This document shows positions 33,897 through 46,312 of a stretch of DNA of 64,000 nucleotides, one piece after another. Under the pieces are notes generated by a model. It ran no database searches. It saw only the letters and a program-made list of their open reading frames with translations, and was not told where the DNA came from. Position numbers and translations under genes: made by a program. The DNA is from Punica granatum (lineage: Eukaryota; Streptophyta; Magnoliopsida; Myrtales; Lythraceae), in contig NC_045132.1 in NCBI RefSeq assembly GCF_007655135.1, positions 9,300,001 through 9,364,000 of the forward strand. The letters are read 5' to 3'. The stretch's first letter is position 1; each line of letters begins with the position of its first letter.

Positions 33897-36800
33897 TGTG
33901 CGCACTCGAATTTAATCTCGTCGGGGCACGCATGCGCGAAGCCTATGCAACGCTGCTTGGGAGTTTCCACCTTCCTGGGGACGCGCGACGGATGCGCGTG
34001 AGAAGGAGTCGCTACTTACTGTTTACGACCCATAAGTCGAAGGCCGTTGAGTCGCCTGGGTCTAGGGATACGGGGTACACCTAAATGCTAAGGCAATGGT
34101 CGTACAGAACCGAAAATTCTGAATTCAGGGGTTCTATTACGTGCGGGCCTATATCCCGCACGTCCTTTCGGTACTCTAACTTGCTAGACTTGTCGTTTTG
34201 TTTATTTACCGCGTAATTTAGGGTTGCATTTGACTCGCCCGTTTTGACACCGTAAAGTCGGTGAATCAATTGATTCGAATCAGGAATCCGAAAGGAAAGT
34301 AAGTTCGCGCATCGAAGAAACGGCTCGCTATCCTAGCTACGGTTCGTCGAGCCACGGTGGTCAATTCCCCGTGCAAGCCGAAACCACGAAATATTAAATT
34401 TACTTGCCTTTCAGATAAACGAATCGATTCGATTAATTCTGCGCTCAGACCTTTCGTTCACCGATTGGGGATCCTTACAAATGAATACACAAATAAAGTT
34501 CCTTACAATGTACTCTCAAAAAAATATAAATTACAATTGAATAAATGAATCCCCGATCAGCTCGCATTGGATCAATATTCCGCTCCAGCTCGCCGTGTGT
34601 TTTGAATGACCGATAAATAAATTAAGGCAGCGCGGGCTCAAAGAGTCGGGGGCCGGGTCCGATCGAATCAACGGTCGGCAGGAGAACCGATTGATTCCCA
34701 CTGTCACCGTTGGACCGATCGAGCTCCCAAGTGATATCTAAACACGTTTCACACATCCAATCCAAATCACCTTCCACATAGGCCATACTTGGAGTGTGAT
34801 GGTGACTCGAGGCTAGATCTCATTCCACACTCGGGTTGCACGCGCTCAGTGAGTTAGGAGGCGTTGGACCTCGTGTTCGGTGATTTGGGGTATTGGATCC
34901 CGTGCAATACGTAACCTATGGGTTTAAACCCGAACTGCAACAAATCAGCAAAAAGCAAATGAAAAACATAAAAAAACTGATGAAAAAAGTGACAAAAACT
35001 GACAAATGCGAATAAATACAGACAAGTTGTATATTAAGCCGAATGTATGTGATTTAATCAGTTATTAATCAGGATTGATTAGCAAACAATGTATTTAACC
35101 TAGGCGAGTAAAGAAAGGGGTCAAGACATGGTTCTATGTCGATTATGTGTGTTGGTTCGTTTTAGGATTCTATTTCGTGGAGTGTCACTACGATTTCACT
35201 GAATACACCAAACTTGTGTTTTGACTCTAAATTGAAACCTAGCATTCCACCTGTCCATTATCTAATATTTAATTAAGCCAATGCATGATTAATTCGGTTT
35301 TGTGTGTTTTGTGACAGAAATAACAACATTAACTACCGAAGCTACAATAAGAAGATAGAAACACCGAAAAGTGAATGAAATGGGTCATGCGAATGCAACT
35401 CACACTCAAACGGGCCGCCTTTTTCCATCCATAGATCAAGGTGTTTCGATCTCCTTAATGCCTAGGGTATCGGCGAATCACGAAATGACGGTTATACCCT
35501 TGGACAGTAAGGTATGTGAGATGCACGCGTAAAATTGAGACTACATGACACGAAGAGGTCTAAAGAGAACTCGCGTGTTTCGACTTGAGCCGCCTCAAAT
35601 TGGGCCCGGACTCGAGTCATAGCACACGAGTACTCCCTGAACACTGATTCTATTCGTGTCCCACATCTCGATGCTTTAAAATTGGGGATTTTAGAAAATG
35701 GCATTTCCACTATTTCATGATCCGTCGATGCGTTTACAAATTAATATTCAATTTGTCCAATTATTTAAGCCGAATGATTTCATTAACCAAGTAACACGTC
35801 CCATTTCCCGTTCGTGGAATGGTTTCATGATTGAGACCTCGAACCTCAATTGTTATGGATCAATGAAATGATTGTTCGATATTAACGTACCTAGCATACG
35901 AATTAACATGAAACCAACAATTAAATGAAAATTGTGATTACAATCAATTCCAAGAATCGGTTTTGACCGTTTCTTGCATGCGTAAAACATCAAACACAAT
36001 GACAACGTATATTTTTACATAGCCGGTGCTGCTATGATCTTAGGAACACAATCAAACATACAAACAAGAACAAACATGATATTTAGAGGAATCGATAAAA
36101 CGGTATCAACTCGTGGGAAGTGAAAAATGTAAAAACTAGGGAAATGACTTGAGTCGGGGAAAGGAGGCCATCCATGGCCCGAGGAAGTCAAGAGGGGCTC
36201 TCAGCCACCTCCCTTGGGGTGAGGCCGAGAGGCTCCTTTGGATTGCCTGAGCCAACAAGGTCTCCTCGACTCCGATTCAAGCTATTTCCCGACTTGCTAG
36301 CACTGTATACGATGAAGACATGCATAATACGATGTAAAAACACATAAAAACATAAACTTGCATGCGAATCGGTCATGGACCGCCTTATCGCCCCACAAAC
36401 GCAAAGAAAACGTAAAAGTCTTAACTTATCTAAGTTGGGAATGATTATACCTAGCCCCGGGATGCGGGAAAAGTCGAGGAAAGTCGGAAAAACGGCTTCA
36501 AGAAGTCGATTCTGCCCCCTGGAACGAACAGACCCGAATCAGTGAAGTCGGGTCGGCGTCAGACCCGACTGGCAGTCCGGCTTGTCGGGGTTGTACCAGT
36601 TGATCGGGATGGAATTTTCGCGCGGGGCCAGTTGTGTTTGACTCCCAAGAGACTAAGGATCGCTTCTGCGGTGGTTTCGGGAGGAGAGCACGCGTAGATT
36701 TTCCGGAAATCAAAAACAAAGTCGGGGTCAGTAAAAAGAGACGGACCCAGTCGGGGCAAAACAGACCCGATTGACACTCGATAAAGAAAAGGCTCTATAG

Positions 36801-39800
36801 GAGGCTCCCGGTGGTCTTTTGGCATAAAGTCGGTGGTATTGGACTCCTAGCTGAGTGAGGATCACGGTGATGTGTGGCTCGTAGCGAGATTCAACCTGAG
36901 CTGACCTGTATGTTCCTGCAAAATTCGGGTCAGAATAGAAAACTAGAGGAACAGACCCGACTGGCACCCGATGAAGAAACGACTCTACGGGAGGCTACCG
37001 GTTGTCTTTTGATGCAAGGTTGGTGGCATTGAACTCCTAACTGAGTAAGGATCACGGTGATATGTGGCTCGTAGCAAGATTCAACCCGAGCTGACCTGTA
37101 TGTTCCTGCAAATTTCGGGTCAGAATAGAAAACCAGAGGAACAGACCCGACTGGTACCCGATGAAGAAACGACTTTACGGGAGGCTTCCAGTGGTCTTTT
37201 GATGCAAGGTTGGTGGCATTGAACTCTTAACTGAGTAAAGATCACGGTGATATGTGGCTCGTAGTGAGATTCAACCCGAGCTGACCTGTATGTTCCTGCA
37301 AAGTTCGGGTCAGAATAGAAAACCAGATGAATAGACCCGACTGGCACCCGATAAAGAAACGACTCTACGGGAGGCTTCCGGTGGTCTTTTGATGCAAGAT
37401 CGGTGGCATTGGACTCCTAACTGAGTGAGGATCATGGTGATATATGGCTCGTAGCGAGATTCAACTTGAGTTGACCTGTATGTTCCTGCAAAGTTCGGGT
37501 CAGAATAGAAAACCAGAGGAACAGACCCGACTGGTACCCGATGAAGAAACGACTCTACGGGAGGCTTTCGGTGGTCTTTTGATGCAAGATCGGTGGCATT
37601 GGACTCCTAACTGAGTGAGGATCACGGTGATATGTGGCTCGTAGCGAGATTCAACCCGAGATGACCTGTATGTTCCTGTAAAATTCGGGTCAGAATAGAA
37701 AACCAGAGGCACAGACCCGACTGGCACCCAATGAAGAAACGACTCTACGGGAGGCTTCCGGTGGTCTTTTGATGCAAATCGGTGGCATTGAACTCTTAAC
37801 TGACTGAGGATCATGCCTGCAGTGGTTTTGTAAAGATTGGACATGTCTATTTTCCTGAAAGATGCAAAGAAAACCGGTAAAAACTGGAAAAAAAATCTGT
37901 GAAGGGAGAAAAGAGAGAAATGGCGGTGGTGCATGGTTGAGCGGCTCTTGGCACGCGACCACCTTGTCACAGGGGAGAGTGAGGGTCATGAGGAACCCCT
38001 AGGAAGTGATGGCACGACTCGCCATAGTCGTGAGGTAGTGGAAATGCCCAGGAAGCCCGGGAAGCCGTGAAAATGCCTACAGAACCCGGTTCTGGACAGA
38101 GCTGGTTCGGGCTGCTGGGAGCTTCAAATCGCAAAACTAATACCGTAAATGGACTCGGGAGGTCAAATACATGTGGGGTATGTAGTTTGTTTGAGGCTTG
38201 GATAAGTCGGGAAGGAAGAACTCGCCTAGAAACCGAGAAACTCCATAGGAATCCGAATCTGGATTGGGCTGAAACGGGACCTAGATGACTTCAAATAGCA
38301 AAACTAACACCGTAAATGGACTCGGAAGGTCGAATACATGTGGAATATGAAGTTTGGTCAAGTTTGGATCGGGTTGGATGGCGGTCGCCGAAAAACGATT
38401 GAGTTTTCGGGCAAACCGGCCTTGTATCCGGGCTGTTATGGGGCTGAGCGAAATCTGGAAAATGAGGGGAGTTTGGAGAGTGTTCTTGAGTGAGAAAGGT
38501 AGAGAGAGGTTGCAAGAAGAGTTGTGATTAAAGTGTCTTGCAATTAGGCACTTATAAGATGCCTTAATGAGCCAAATTAGTGAGTTTAAGTACAATTAGA
38601 GGGGGGTGCTTAGGGGTTCCGAATTTTGGAGGAAAGATTAGGGTGGGGAAGTTGTCTTGTTGAGTGTGGGCAAAGGAAGATAAGGGAAATGAGAGTTGAT
38701 GGATGGGAAGTGTGTAAGAGATATTTTGAAATGTATGGTGGAGGCTCATTTGGCTCAACTCTAGAGTAGAGCCATGTCTTGAGGCTTGGCTTGGCTCGGC
38801 TGGGCTTGGCTAGCTTAAGGGTCCCACTTGACTAGGAAGAAAGCTGAAAGAAGCTCGGGGCTCGATTGATCGCGCGTTTGATTTACGTGGTTTGCTTGAA
38901 CGACGAATTATCAATGTGCGCGCGAATACGGTTTTAATGATCCTAATATTGACATGCTTATTGAAAACGAATGCTCGGATGACTCGGGGACTCGAAAGCC
39001 GGTTTTGCTCCGTTTGGATGATCGGAGCGAAGTTGTCCGCTTCTGACACCTATTTACTTTTGCATGTTGTAAGGCTCGCACCGGTGCATTTTTCGCATTG
39101 AGCGAAATGGTTTACTCGCCGACTTCGGCTGGAGATCGATAACCGGAGATGACCTAAGAATCCGCGAACGGCACTTTCTCTGTGTTTCCCGAGTGTTCTG
39201 ATGTGTTCGGAGACCACTGTGATCTCCGTTTGTCAAAAATGAGTCCCGAAGGCTTGTCGGGAGGCGTTCGTGTCCATTGAAACGTCACTCGGGAGATCGG
39301 TATGACTTGCTTGGTCCGATCCGAAATGATTTCCTAGCCCCTGGGGGTTGTTGAGAGTGGGTGGTGCAAAGGTCGGATGTCAACATTTTCCAAATGAGCT
39401 CCGAGCACAAGATTCCCCTTTAAAAGGGCCCTTTTGTTACTGGAATAGTGTTCGGGAAACCTAAATGGATTATGCAATGCGATCGAGGTTTACCTCCCAA
39501 GCCCTTGAGGTCCCTGGGATTGATTGGCGTAAATTTCGTGCACTGACGATTTGTTAAAAGGTCTCCAGCTATGTCTTTCTGTAGAAAATGACCCCTTGTT
39601 CCCGGGTCGGGATCCACTCGGGAGACTAAGATGAACCCCGAAACGCAGTCTAAATCCTATTACATGGTCCTGGTGGTCCTTGGGTGTGTACAGACCTGTT
39701 TTCGGGTGCCGTTTACCTGTCCGCGAATCGGGCGTCCCGGGAGTCCCTTTAGGAAGGCGTCTGCAAATGTTCAGGAGTGCCCCGACTTAAGCAGGAGGCT

Positions 39801-40117
39801 TCTGAAATGCGCTCGGAGGTGCCATTGGTCATTTTGGTATCAAGAGGGATTTTTAGAGACCCATATTTGATATCTTCTGACGCTCTGGCGATCTGGCAAT
39901 GAATAGTGCCATAGTACCGGCTTCTGTTGTTTTGGGGTTCGCTGTTTATCTGCCCTTTTGATTGCCCTTCTAAGCCTTTTGGAGGACCCTGCTTCTCTTC
40001 TGTAGTCCGTGCCCCTATGTTCGAGCGTTCGCCCCCGATTGGTCATGAATAGTAACCCGAGCCTCAGTCCGGGCGTTCTTACGTCGAGAGTCGGTTGGCC
40101 AAAATGGGGTGCTGACA
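33897..40117 (-). mobile_element. Large solo LTR (6,221 bp), same family as 9690-14960
   Basis: It starts TGTGCGCACT and ends GGTGCTGACA, with a perfect 5-bp target duplication ATTAC at 33892-33896 and 40118-40122. It shares many blocks with the first solo LTR, including GTGAGAAGGAGT, GTGCGGGCCTATATCCCGCA, GTGTTTTGACTCTA and CCAAAATGGGGTGC near the end. No polyprotein frame and no internal LTR pair. On the minus strand the terminus TGTCAGCACCCCATTTTGGC resembles Tat/Ogre LTR starts. It contains a 190-bp tandem array at about 36761-37850. Confidence 0.75.
36761..37850. repeat. 190-bp tandem repeat array, about six copies
   Basis: ACAGACCCGA (or a one-base variant) recurs at 36761, 36951, 37141, 37331, 37521 and 37711, an exact 190-base period. 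Each unit also contains CCGGTGGTCTTTTGATGCAA, GGATCACGGTGATATGTGGC and GACCTGTATGTTCCTGCAAA-like segments. The translated repeats that appear on the minus strand are an accident, because 190 is not divisible by three. Confidence 0.92.
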
Positions 40118-40122
40118 ATTAC

Positions 40123-40760
40123 CTAATAAGTCCACATGGTTCGCTGTTTTTCTCAAATATAGCATGGTTTTCGAAACTTTTTTTTGTAAAAGCACGTGGT
40201 TTAATTAGTTTTTATTTCAAATCTAGTATAAACATTTTTCTATATTTATTTTTCAAAAGGGACCCTAAATTCTTTTCACATTCTTTAAATATGCCCAATT
40301 ACTATCTCCTCGCCCTCTTTATCGTGATCAACTTCTTTGTGTCTTTTGCTCTGGTCTCCAATAAAGGTGTTATACAAAGTATAACAATTTAAAATAACAG
40401 AAGTTCGATAGTCAAGGAAATGACATAAAAAACAAAGATCCAAGTTCAAAATTGATAGCAAGGGAAAAAACTTTGGATAAAGATACCTATGAAACCGTTC
40501 AATGAAAACGTACGAGTGCAGTGAAATCGTATTCAACGTTCAATAAAGATATTGTTTTTGTTAGACATTTGTCCTGCTCTTACCTATGCGACTGGTGTTC
40601 TTGAAATGTCTTGCTACTGCCTCCATGTTTTGGTCTTACTGAGAGCTTTTATCCTTGGAAGATCTATCGATGCTTGGTCGTGATTCTCTTGTTTTTTTCA
40701 TGAGGTTTCATACGTTTTTCTTACTCCCTAGTACTGTAGATGCCACCGTAGCCCCAACAA
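40123..40760. other. Gene-free AT-rich spacer
   Basis: No supported gene or complete element. Confidence 0.4.
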
Positions 40761-40772
40761 ACGGAGAAAAGG

Positions 40773-41130
40773 ATGAAGTGGCCCCTACCAATGGAGGATT
40801 ACTTTGTTGATCCTTCTACTTGAGAGGGTTAGAAATAACGTTGGGCAGCTTAGGGCGTCTGATTGGGAGGAAAGAAACGCGGCGACCACATTGAACTTTC
40901 ACTTCACATTGGGCATCAATAGATTGACACATAAGTACACACGACTGAAGCAGAAGTATGTGGCCTTCACCAATTTACTTTTGCACACTGGTGTAGGCTG
41001 GGATCCACTCATCAGCACCGTGGTGGCTCCTGATTGATTATGTATGGGACTCTCTCATTCCGGTAATAAAAGCGTTTCTTCTGTTTTTCCTTGAAATTGT
41101 CTTCCCTTTTACCGATTTACATTAAACTTC
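40773..41130 (+). pseudogene. Relic of a Myb/SANT-like (trihelix-type) domain protein
   Basis: The ATG at 40773 reads MKWPLPMEDYFVD. After a one-base frame change it continues LLLERVRNNVGQ, DWEERNAATTLNFHF, INRLTHKYTRLKQKYVAFTN, LLLHTGVGWDP and VVAPD before a stop at 41037. This is the pattern of the plant Myb_DNA-bind_3 domain found in L10-interacting MYB-like proteins and in proteins encoded with PIF/Harbinger transposons. The frameshift and stops show it is dead. Whether it came from a transposon or a host gene is open. Confidence 0.55.
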
Positions 41131-41353
41131 ATGTAGGCACTACTTATACATCGCGATTTTCATTTCATAATCAATTTCTGCGGCTCGATAAGGTGTACAA
41201 CACTTTGAAGAATAATGGGTGCCATAACTACTACTTCCGGACCCATTTGGAAAAAACACTGCCACTGGTGCTTCCCGACATGTGTCAACCGACCTGCCAC
41301 GAACATCCTCTGAGGAACGCAGGATAGAGGAAGGATTACGAGCTAGCCATCGT

Positions 41354-41529
41354 GTGAGGAACAAAGGAGTGGTCAATTTGGATGAGGGGACGGACTCAAG
41401 GACAGTCCTTTAGGGTCGTCGTATACTAAGCAGCCATTCACGCAAGGAACAGAGGAGTGGCCAATTTGGAGGAGCGCACGGACTCGAGGACAGTCCTTTA
41501 GGGTTGTCGTATACTGAGCAGCCATCCAC
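41354..41529. repeat. 88-bp tandem duplication
   Basis: Two copies share GGACAGTCCTTTAGGG, GTCGTATACT and AGCAGCCAT, offset by 88 bases (GACAGTCC at 41401 and 41489). Confidence 0.8.
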
Positions 41530-41729
41530 TACCATTGGTCGACGTCGGAAGGCAAAGCACCTGTCCCCAAGGGATGAGGGGCTTGACACGATTGTGGACT
41601 TGATAGGTACCAGTTTACGTAACAAGACCAACCAGTCCAAATCGAAGAATTCATCGAAGAGATTCAAGTCAGTGTCTAGCCCGAGAAACCCAACAATATA
41701 GTTTGGAAGTGATGCGCTCACGGACTAAA

Positions 41730-42280
41730 ACTGGATAAGAAAGAAGGGTGGAGAGTAGGGCCAACTAAATTCACTCGATAAGATGCGCTCGAGTAATGAA
41801 AGTTGTTTTGATTCGTCGCGTTTAAGGATGAATGATAAGAATTGGAGTTTTCGCCACTAAACAAGGAACTTGTTTAGATAAGAACAGGTAGAAAATGCTC
41901 TAGGTAATTTCATTTAAAATATTCATCTCTTTCTCATCGATTAGAATAGAGCTTATATAGCACTCTTAGAACCACTTATCAACATAATGACAACAATGGA
42001 AAGTAAAGACAACTTGTTTCCAAGCATGAGAAATATAAAGTTTAAATGAAGATATTTGAACAAGAGTATCCAGGTACTAACTGCCTATCCACCTTGCTCC
42101 AACTACCATTATTTGAAGGAAATTCATCCAAAATGTAGGTGGACAATTAATGAGCTGCGTACTCTCCTTGATCAGGTGTTTGACCACACATTTCCATGCA
42201 CTTAAGTACGGTATTGAGCTCGAGGTAAGTTGCAGCAAGCTTCTGGCCTTGTAATGCCTGACAAGACCCAAATTAGACTC
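41730..42280. other. Gene-free spacer
   Basis: No gene recognised. The right end merges with the Ty3/gypsy integrase relic. Confidence 0.4.
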
Positions 42281-42289
42281 AGCCTCGTC

Positions 42290-42850
42290 CTGGACTGCAT
42301 TCTGAGCCACATAATCCCCTTCGGGTTCAGAAGGATTTGCCCCCAAATCCAGATCTTTTTCATCTTCAAAATTCGAGGATAGGTTCCTTATAGTAAATGT
42401 CATTGAAACATTGTAATCATCAGATTACTCAATCTTGTATGTATTGTCATTAACATTCTTCTTGACATGAAGTGGACTCTCAGCCCGCGGCATTAGCTTG
42501 CTCTTTTTCTTACATGGAAACCTCTCCTTATGAAGGTGAATCCAAACAAAAGCCCCTGGATTGAAATGAACTTGCTTCCTTCCCTTGTTCGCACCCTAAG
42601 CATAAGTTGCATTATTATTCAAAATATGCTTCTTCACTTGCTCATGCAAAGTTTTGATCTACTTAGTCCATTCTTGCCATCCAAACACACTCTTGAACTA
42701 GCTGGTAAGAGTGTCAAATCAAGGGGTGTGATAGGATTAAAACCATAAGCCACTTCAAAAGGAGTCTTCTTGGTAGAGCTATGAATGCTCTAATTATAAA
42801 AGAATTCAATAAGGGCAAGGCATGTATCCCAACTCTTCAAGTTTTTATTT
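42290..42850 (-). pseudogene. Ty3/gypsy integrase C-terminal fragment
   Basis: On the minus strand the sequence reads, with frame changes and stops, as the end of a chromovirus-type integrase: LKSWDTCLALIEFFYN, SIHSSTKKTPFEVAYGFNPI, then ANKGRKQVHFNPGAFVWIHL with HKERFP and KSKLMPR, and finally DYNVSMTFTIRNLS. These are hallmarks of the GPY/F-type region after the catalytic core. Only this part of the element survives, with no LTR adjacent. Confidence 0.7.
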
Positions 42851-42859
42851 ACAGCAGCT

Positions 42860-45210
42860 TGATTATTCTATAATCCATAATCCATAATCTAATCTAATCT
42901 AATATACATAAGTAAAAGAGAATTGGTTAGTGAGGTACACTAATAAAAATAAATATATAAATTAATTTAAATATATGAATAAACATATATCGCTTAATGA
43001 TTGATATGTACAATATCATACCATAAGTTGTACAAATTATTCTTTGTGCTCGGTGTAGAAGGTTATAGTATGAAATATTATAATTGATGTCTATGGGTGA
43101 TTTAAAAAAATACTTGATAATTTTCAAAGAGTTTTTTATAAATTATATATGAAATTCATTTCTTTACCAAAAAACAATTTGGTATTTTGAGTTCTTTTTT
43201 ATGAAATCGAGTCGTATAAGTTTCATTTTTACTTTTTCAATCCTAAAATGCTTATCTGTTAGATATTTATAGACCAAACTGTGTCTGTCCATTAATTGAT
43301 ACTGATATAGATGTAAACTACATCAAATGTTTTACACAAGTCACTAACATAATTTCGCGAAGTATGTAAAAAAAAATTTAAATAGAAAATAAAAAGAAAA
43401 AAATAAATAAAAGAACCACCCACCCCCCTATCAAGCTGGGTGGTTATTGGGCTATGGGCCTCGCTTGTAGCCTCATTCCCCTTCCCCCAGGATGAGGTCA
43501 TCGGCCCCATTCGAGTTCGCCATCGACCTCCTTTGAAGGTTGGGGGCCGCCGACAAGGCTCTCATCCCTGGTACCAGGAAACCCGACAAAGGACTGCATG
43601 TGATTTAATAGTCTTTTTTTTTTTTGAGTTGGTGTGGCTTGGGTTCTTCAAGGTTTTCGATTTGATTAGGGGCTAGAGGCTAGGCCGATGACCACCACCC
43701 CCATCACTGAGGTCGCCAGAGGACGCTCTGGGCGTTGACAACCATGGTGGGGGGAGGGGGTGGTGGTCTCGATGTGGTCACCAGACCCCAAGTTGAACCA
43801 AAATTAAAAAACAAAAAAAATAACCCCTAAATTCGAAGAGCCACAATGAGGATGGAGCGATGGGGCCTCGCTCGCTGTCAACACCCCCTTAACTAAGGTC
43901 TTTGGCCACCACTGAGGTCACCAGCTACTACGGATGGGGGAGTAGTGGCCACCAGCGAGTCCCCAACCTTCCAAATTGAGAAATGAGAAGGGTTTTTGTG
44001 GTTGTCGATTTCAGAGGGTGTAGGGCCTTTGGTCGATAACCACCACTCATTGACGACCCCAGCTAGGGTGGTGGTGCCCTTCGATGAACCACCATCAGCC
44101 CGATTAACCTTTCTTTCTCATTTTTCGAACCCATAAGTTTGCTCTTTTTGTATGTATACATAATTAGTTTATTTTTTTTAGAATTTACATAACTTTTGAA
44201 ATTTTAAAATATTCAAAATATTCAAAATATTCAAAGGGCCTTATTTAAATATTAACAAATGTTATGTCATATTTACACAAAAAAAAAGCATTTTGGTCTG
44301 AAACAGAAAAGATTTTAAATGTTTTGACTTTTGTCGGTTTATCCTAAATGAATATTGAGAAAAAATAAAAAAATATATATATGAAATTTATACAAAAAAA
44401 AATCAGCGATAATTATTCATTATTTTGCAATTTTGACAAAGAAATAGAATTAGGCAATTAGATTATTTTTCTTATTTGGCTTTTATCTTAGTTTTCTCTA
44501 GCAATGTTGACTCTTTTTTACTCTTGATTATCATGATTTTATTCCCATTTTTGCTAGGATTTTATATTAGTTAAAGTATTGCTCATTTTGTATTTTTGTA
44601 TATTTTAAAAATTATTGTATGTGCTATACAACAAGAATATTAAATTACTAATATACATAAAATGAATATCTATTATAATTTCTTTTCGATTAAACATTAG
44701 AATTGAGAATTTTTTTCCTACTTTCGCTTCGATTAACTACTTCAAAATTCCAACAAACATATAATAGTTTGGTAATGTGTATTATTAAAAGATTATACAT
44801 TGACTTCTTATATTAATCTTAATTTTTTTAAGGTAAATGGACTTAATTCTAGCAAAAAACCAAATTAATTATTTATAATTTTGTATAACATCAATTATGT
44901 TTTGTTTAAATAAAAAAATTATCAATATACATTAACGTTATTAAGTAATTCCATATTTATTAATTTGGTATCTTTCAACCAACCAATAAGGTAATTGATG
45001 ATGTTATATAACTAATTATATATTTGTTAAATAAAGTTAAATTTTTTTATATATTTTCAAGCATTTTATAAGTATTGCGTTTTACCACTTAATCGAAAAA
45101 TCTTTCACACATAGCGCACGTGTAGATTCACTAGTAAATATAAAAGTACAAGTACATCGAAAATAGTAGGAAAGATAACACAATTGATTTTCAGTGGCAC
45201 ACAATATTAA
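42860..45210. other. Gene-free region with a GC-rich island
   Basis: AT-rich flanks enclose a GC-rich, G/C-skewed island at about 43425-44110 made of loosely repeated GGTCGCCAG, ACCACCA and GGTGGTGG words. It looks like the filler of a non-autonomous DNA transposon, but inverted ends could not be confirmed. From 44130 to 45210 the sequence is AT-rich with no feature. Confidence 0.35.
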
Positions 45211-45215
45211 AAAAA

Positions 45216-45896
45216 GGGCTAAATGAACATAATTGTCCTACAAATATGCGAAAAGTTAAATTAAAATCCTAAATGTATCAATTTAGCTCAAGTAGCCCTA
45301 ATTGTAATCCATTAGATATTTTCAGTTCGAAACCGTAACTGAAAGTTACCACCATTAAATCAGACCACATGGCGCAGCCTGATTGGTTGATCAAAATTGA
45401 CATTTATTTAAATTTTTAAAATTTTACAAAAAGAAATAATAATAAAAAAGTGAGGGAGGGGGGGAAGGGTAGTCCCATTGATGGGGGCTCCCCCGTCGGA
45501 CACCTTCCACCCCTGCAAGGTCGCCGGAGGCATCAATCGCAGAGAAAAGGCGGGGGGGGGGGGGGGGGGAGAGAGAGAGAGAGAGATTCTCGCTAGTGGG
45601 CACTCTCCATCGGCCTCCTCCCCCACGACAAGATTATCGAGGGGACTCCCCTCCCCATTTTTTTTTTGTTTTTATTTTTCAAATTTTTTAAAAGTTTAAA
45701 TAAATAAAATTTTTAATCAACCAATCAAGAACTAGGTGTAATGTGAACCAATTTAATAGCGTTCAGTTTCAACCACAGTTTCAAAGTGAAAATATCTAAT
45801 GGACTAAACATTTAGTATTTCTTGAGCGAAACTAATATATTTAGGACTTAAATTTACTTTTCGCATAGTTTTAGAACTTCGACGCTCATTTTACCA
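45216..45896. mobile_element. MULE-type element with long terminal inverted repeats and GC-rich core
   Basis: The first and last roughly 225 bases are inverted copies. Left-arm words TATGCGAAAAG, CCATTAGATATTTTCA and TGATTGGTTGAT recur in the same order in the reverse complement of the right arm. The outermost match is GGGCTAAATG against the reverse complement of the right end, TGGTAAAATG. Between the arms is a GC-rich core (45445-45660) with a G18 run. Long inverted repeats around unrelated GC-rich DNA fit a Mutator-like non-autonomous (possibly Pack-MULE) element. No clear 9-bp target duplication was found. Confidence 0.7.
45552..45586. repeat. Poly-G run followed by (GA)n
   Basis: Eighteen G residues followed by about eight GA units in the MULE core. 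Such a tract may also be an assembly weak point. Confidence 0.9.
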
Positions 45897-45904
45897 TTTT
45901 GTTT

Positions 45905-46112
45905 TTTGCCAGTTAACCTTTTTTTTGCCGATTTGAACCCTGATATCCGGGAGCTCAATCGGGCTCCACTAATCAAGTCGAGCTGGGTCGGCCCACTAAG
46001 AGGTAAAATTCTCTCAGCGTCGATTTTCTGCATTCACAAGGACTCAAACCCGAGATCTTGTTTAAGCAGAACAAGCACCGAACCGCTTGAATCAATCTAC
46101 GTTGGTCCTCTG
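45905..46112 (-). mobile_element. tRNA-derived SINE-like sequence
   Basis: On the minus strand, AACGTAGATTGATTCAAGCG resembles the A box zone. GGTTTGAGTCC (46040-46050 on the plus strand as GGACTCAAACC) is a good B box. The sequence CTTGATTAGTGGAGCCCGAT follows as a body. A partial relative may lie near 30637. Ends were not determined. Confidence 0.45.
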
Positions 46113-46312
46113 AAGCATTTTTAAGAGGTAGAAAAACGTGACATATATTCAGCAAATATCACTCATTCAGTCTGGATGAGTAACAATTAATTAAATTTCA
46201 TGTAAGTGAGAACAAGTGAGATCAGTATGAATCGAATTTACCACTTCCATGCATTTTGGTTCGATGCTATACAATTAATAACTAAATATCCGCTTGGCAT
46301 GTAGCACTGATT

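Noticed and set aside
36728..37970. Several minus-strand open frames with repeated peptides such as DPNFAGTYRSA and VESRYEPHITVI
   Set aside because: They come from the 190-bp tandem array in the solo LTR. The period is not a multiple of three, so the frame is not preserved from unit to unit, as expected of non-coding repeats.
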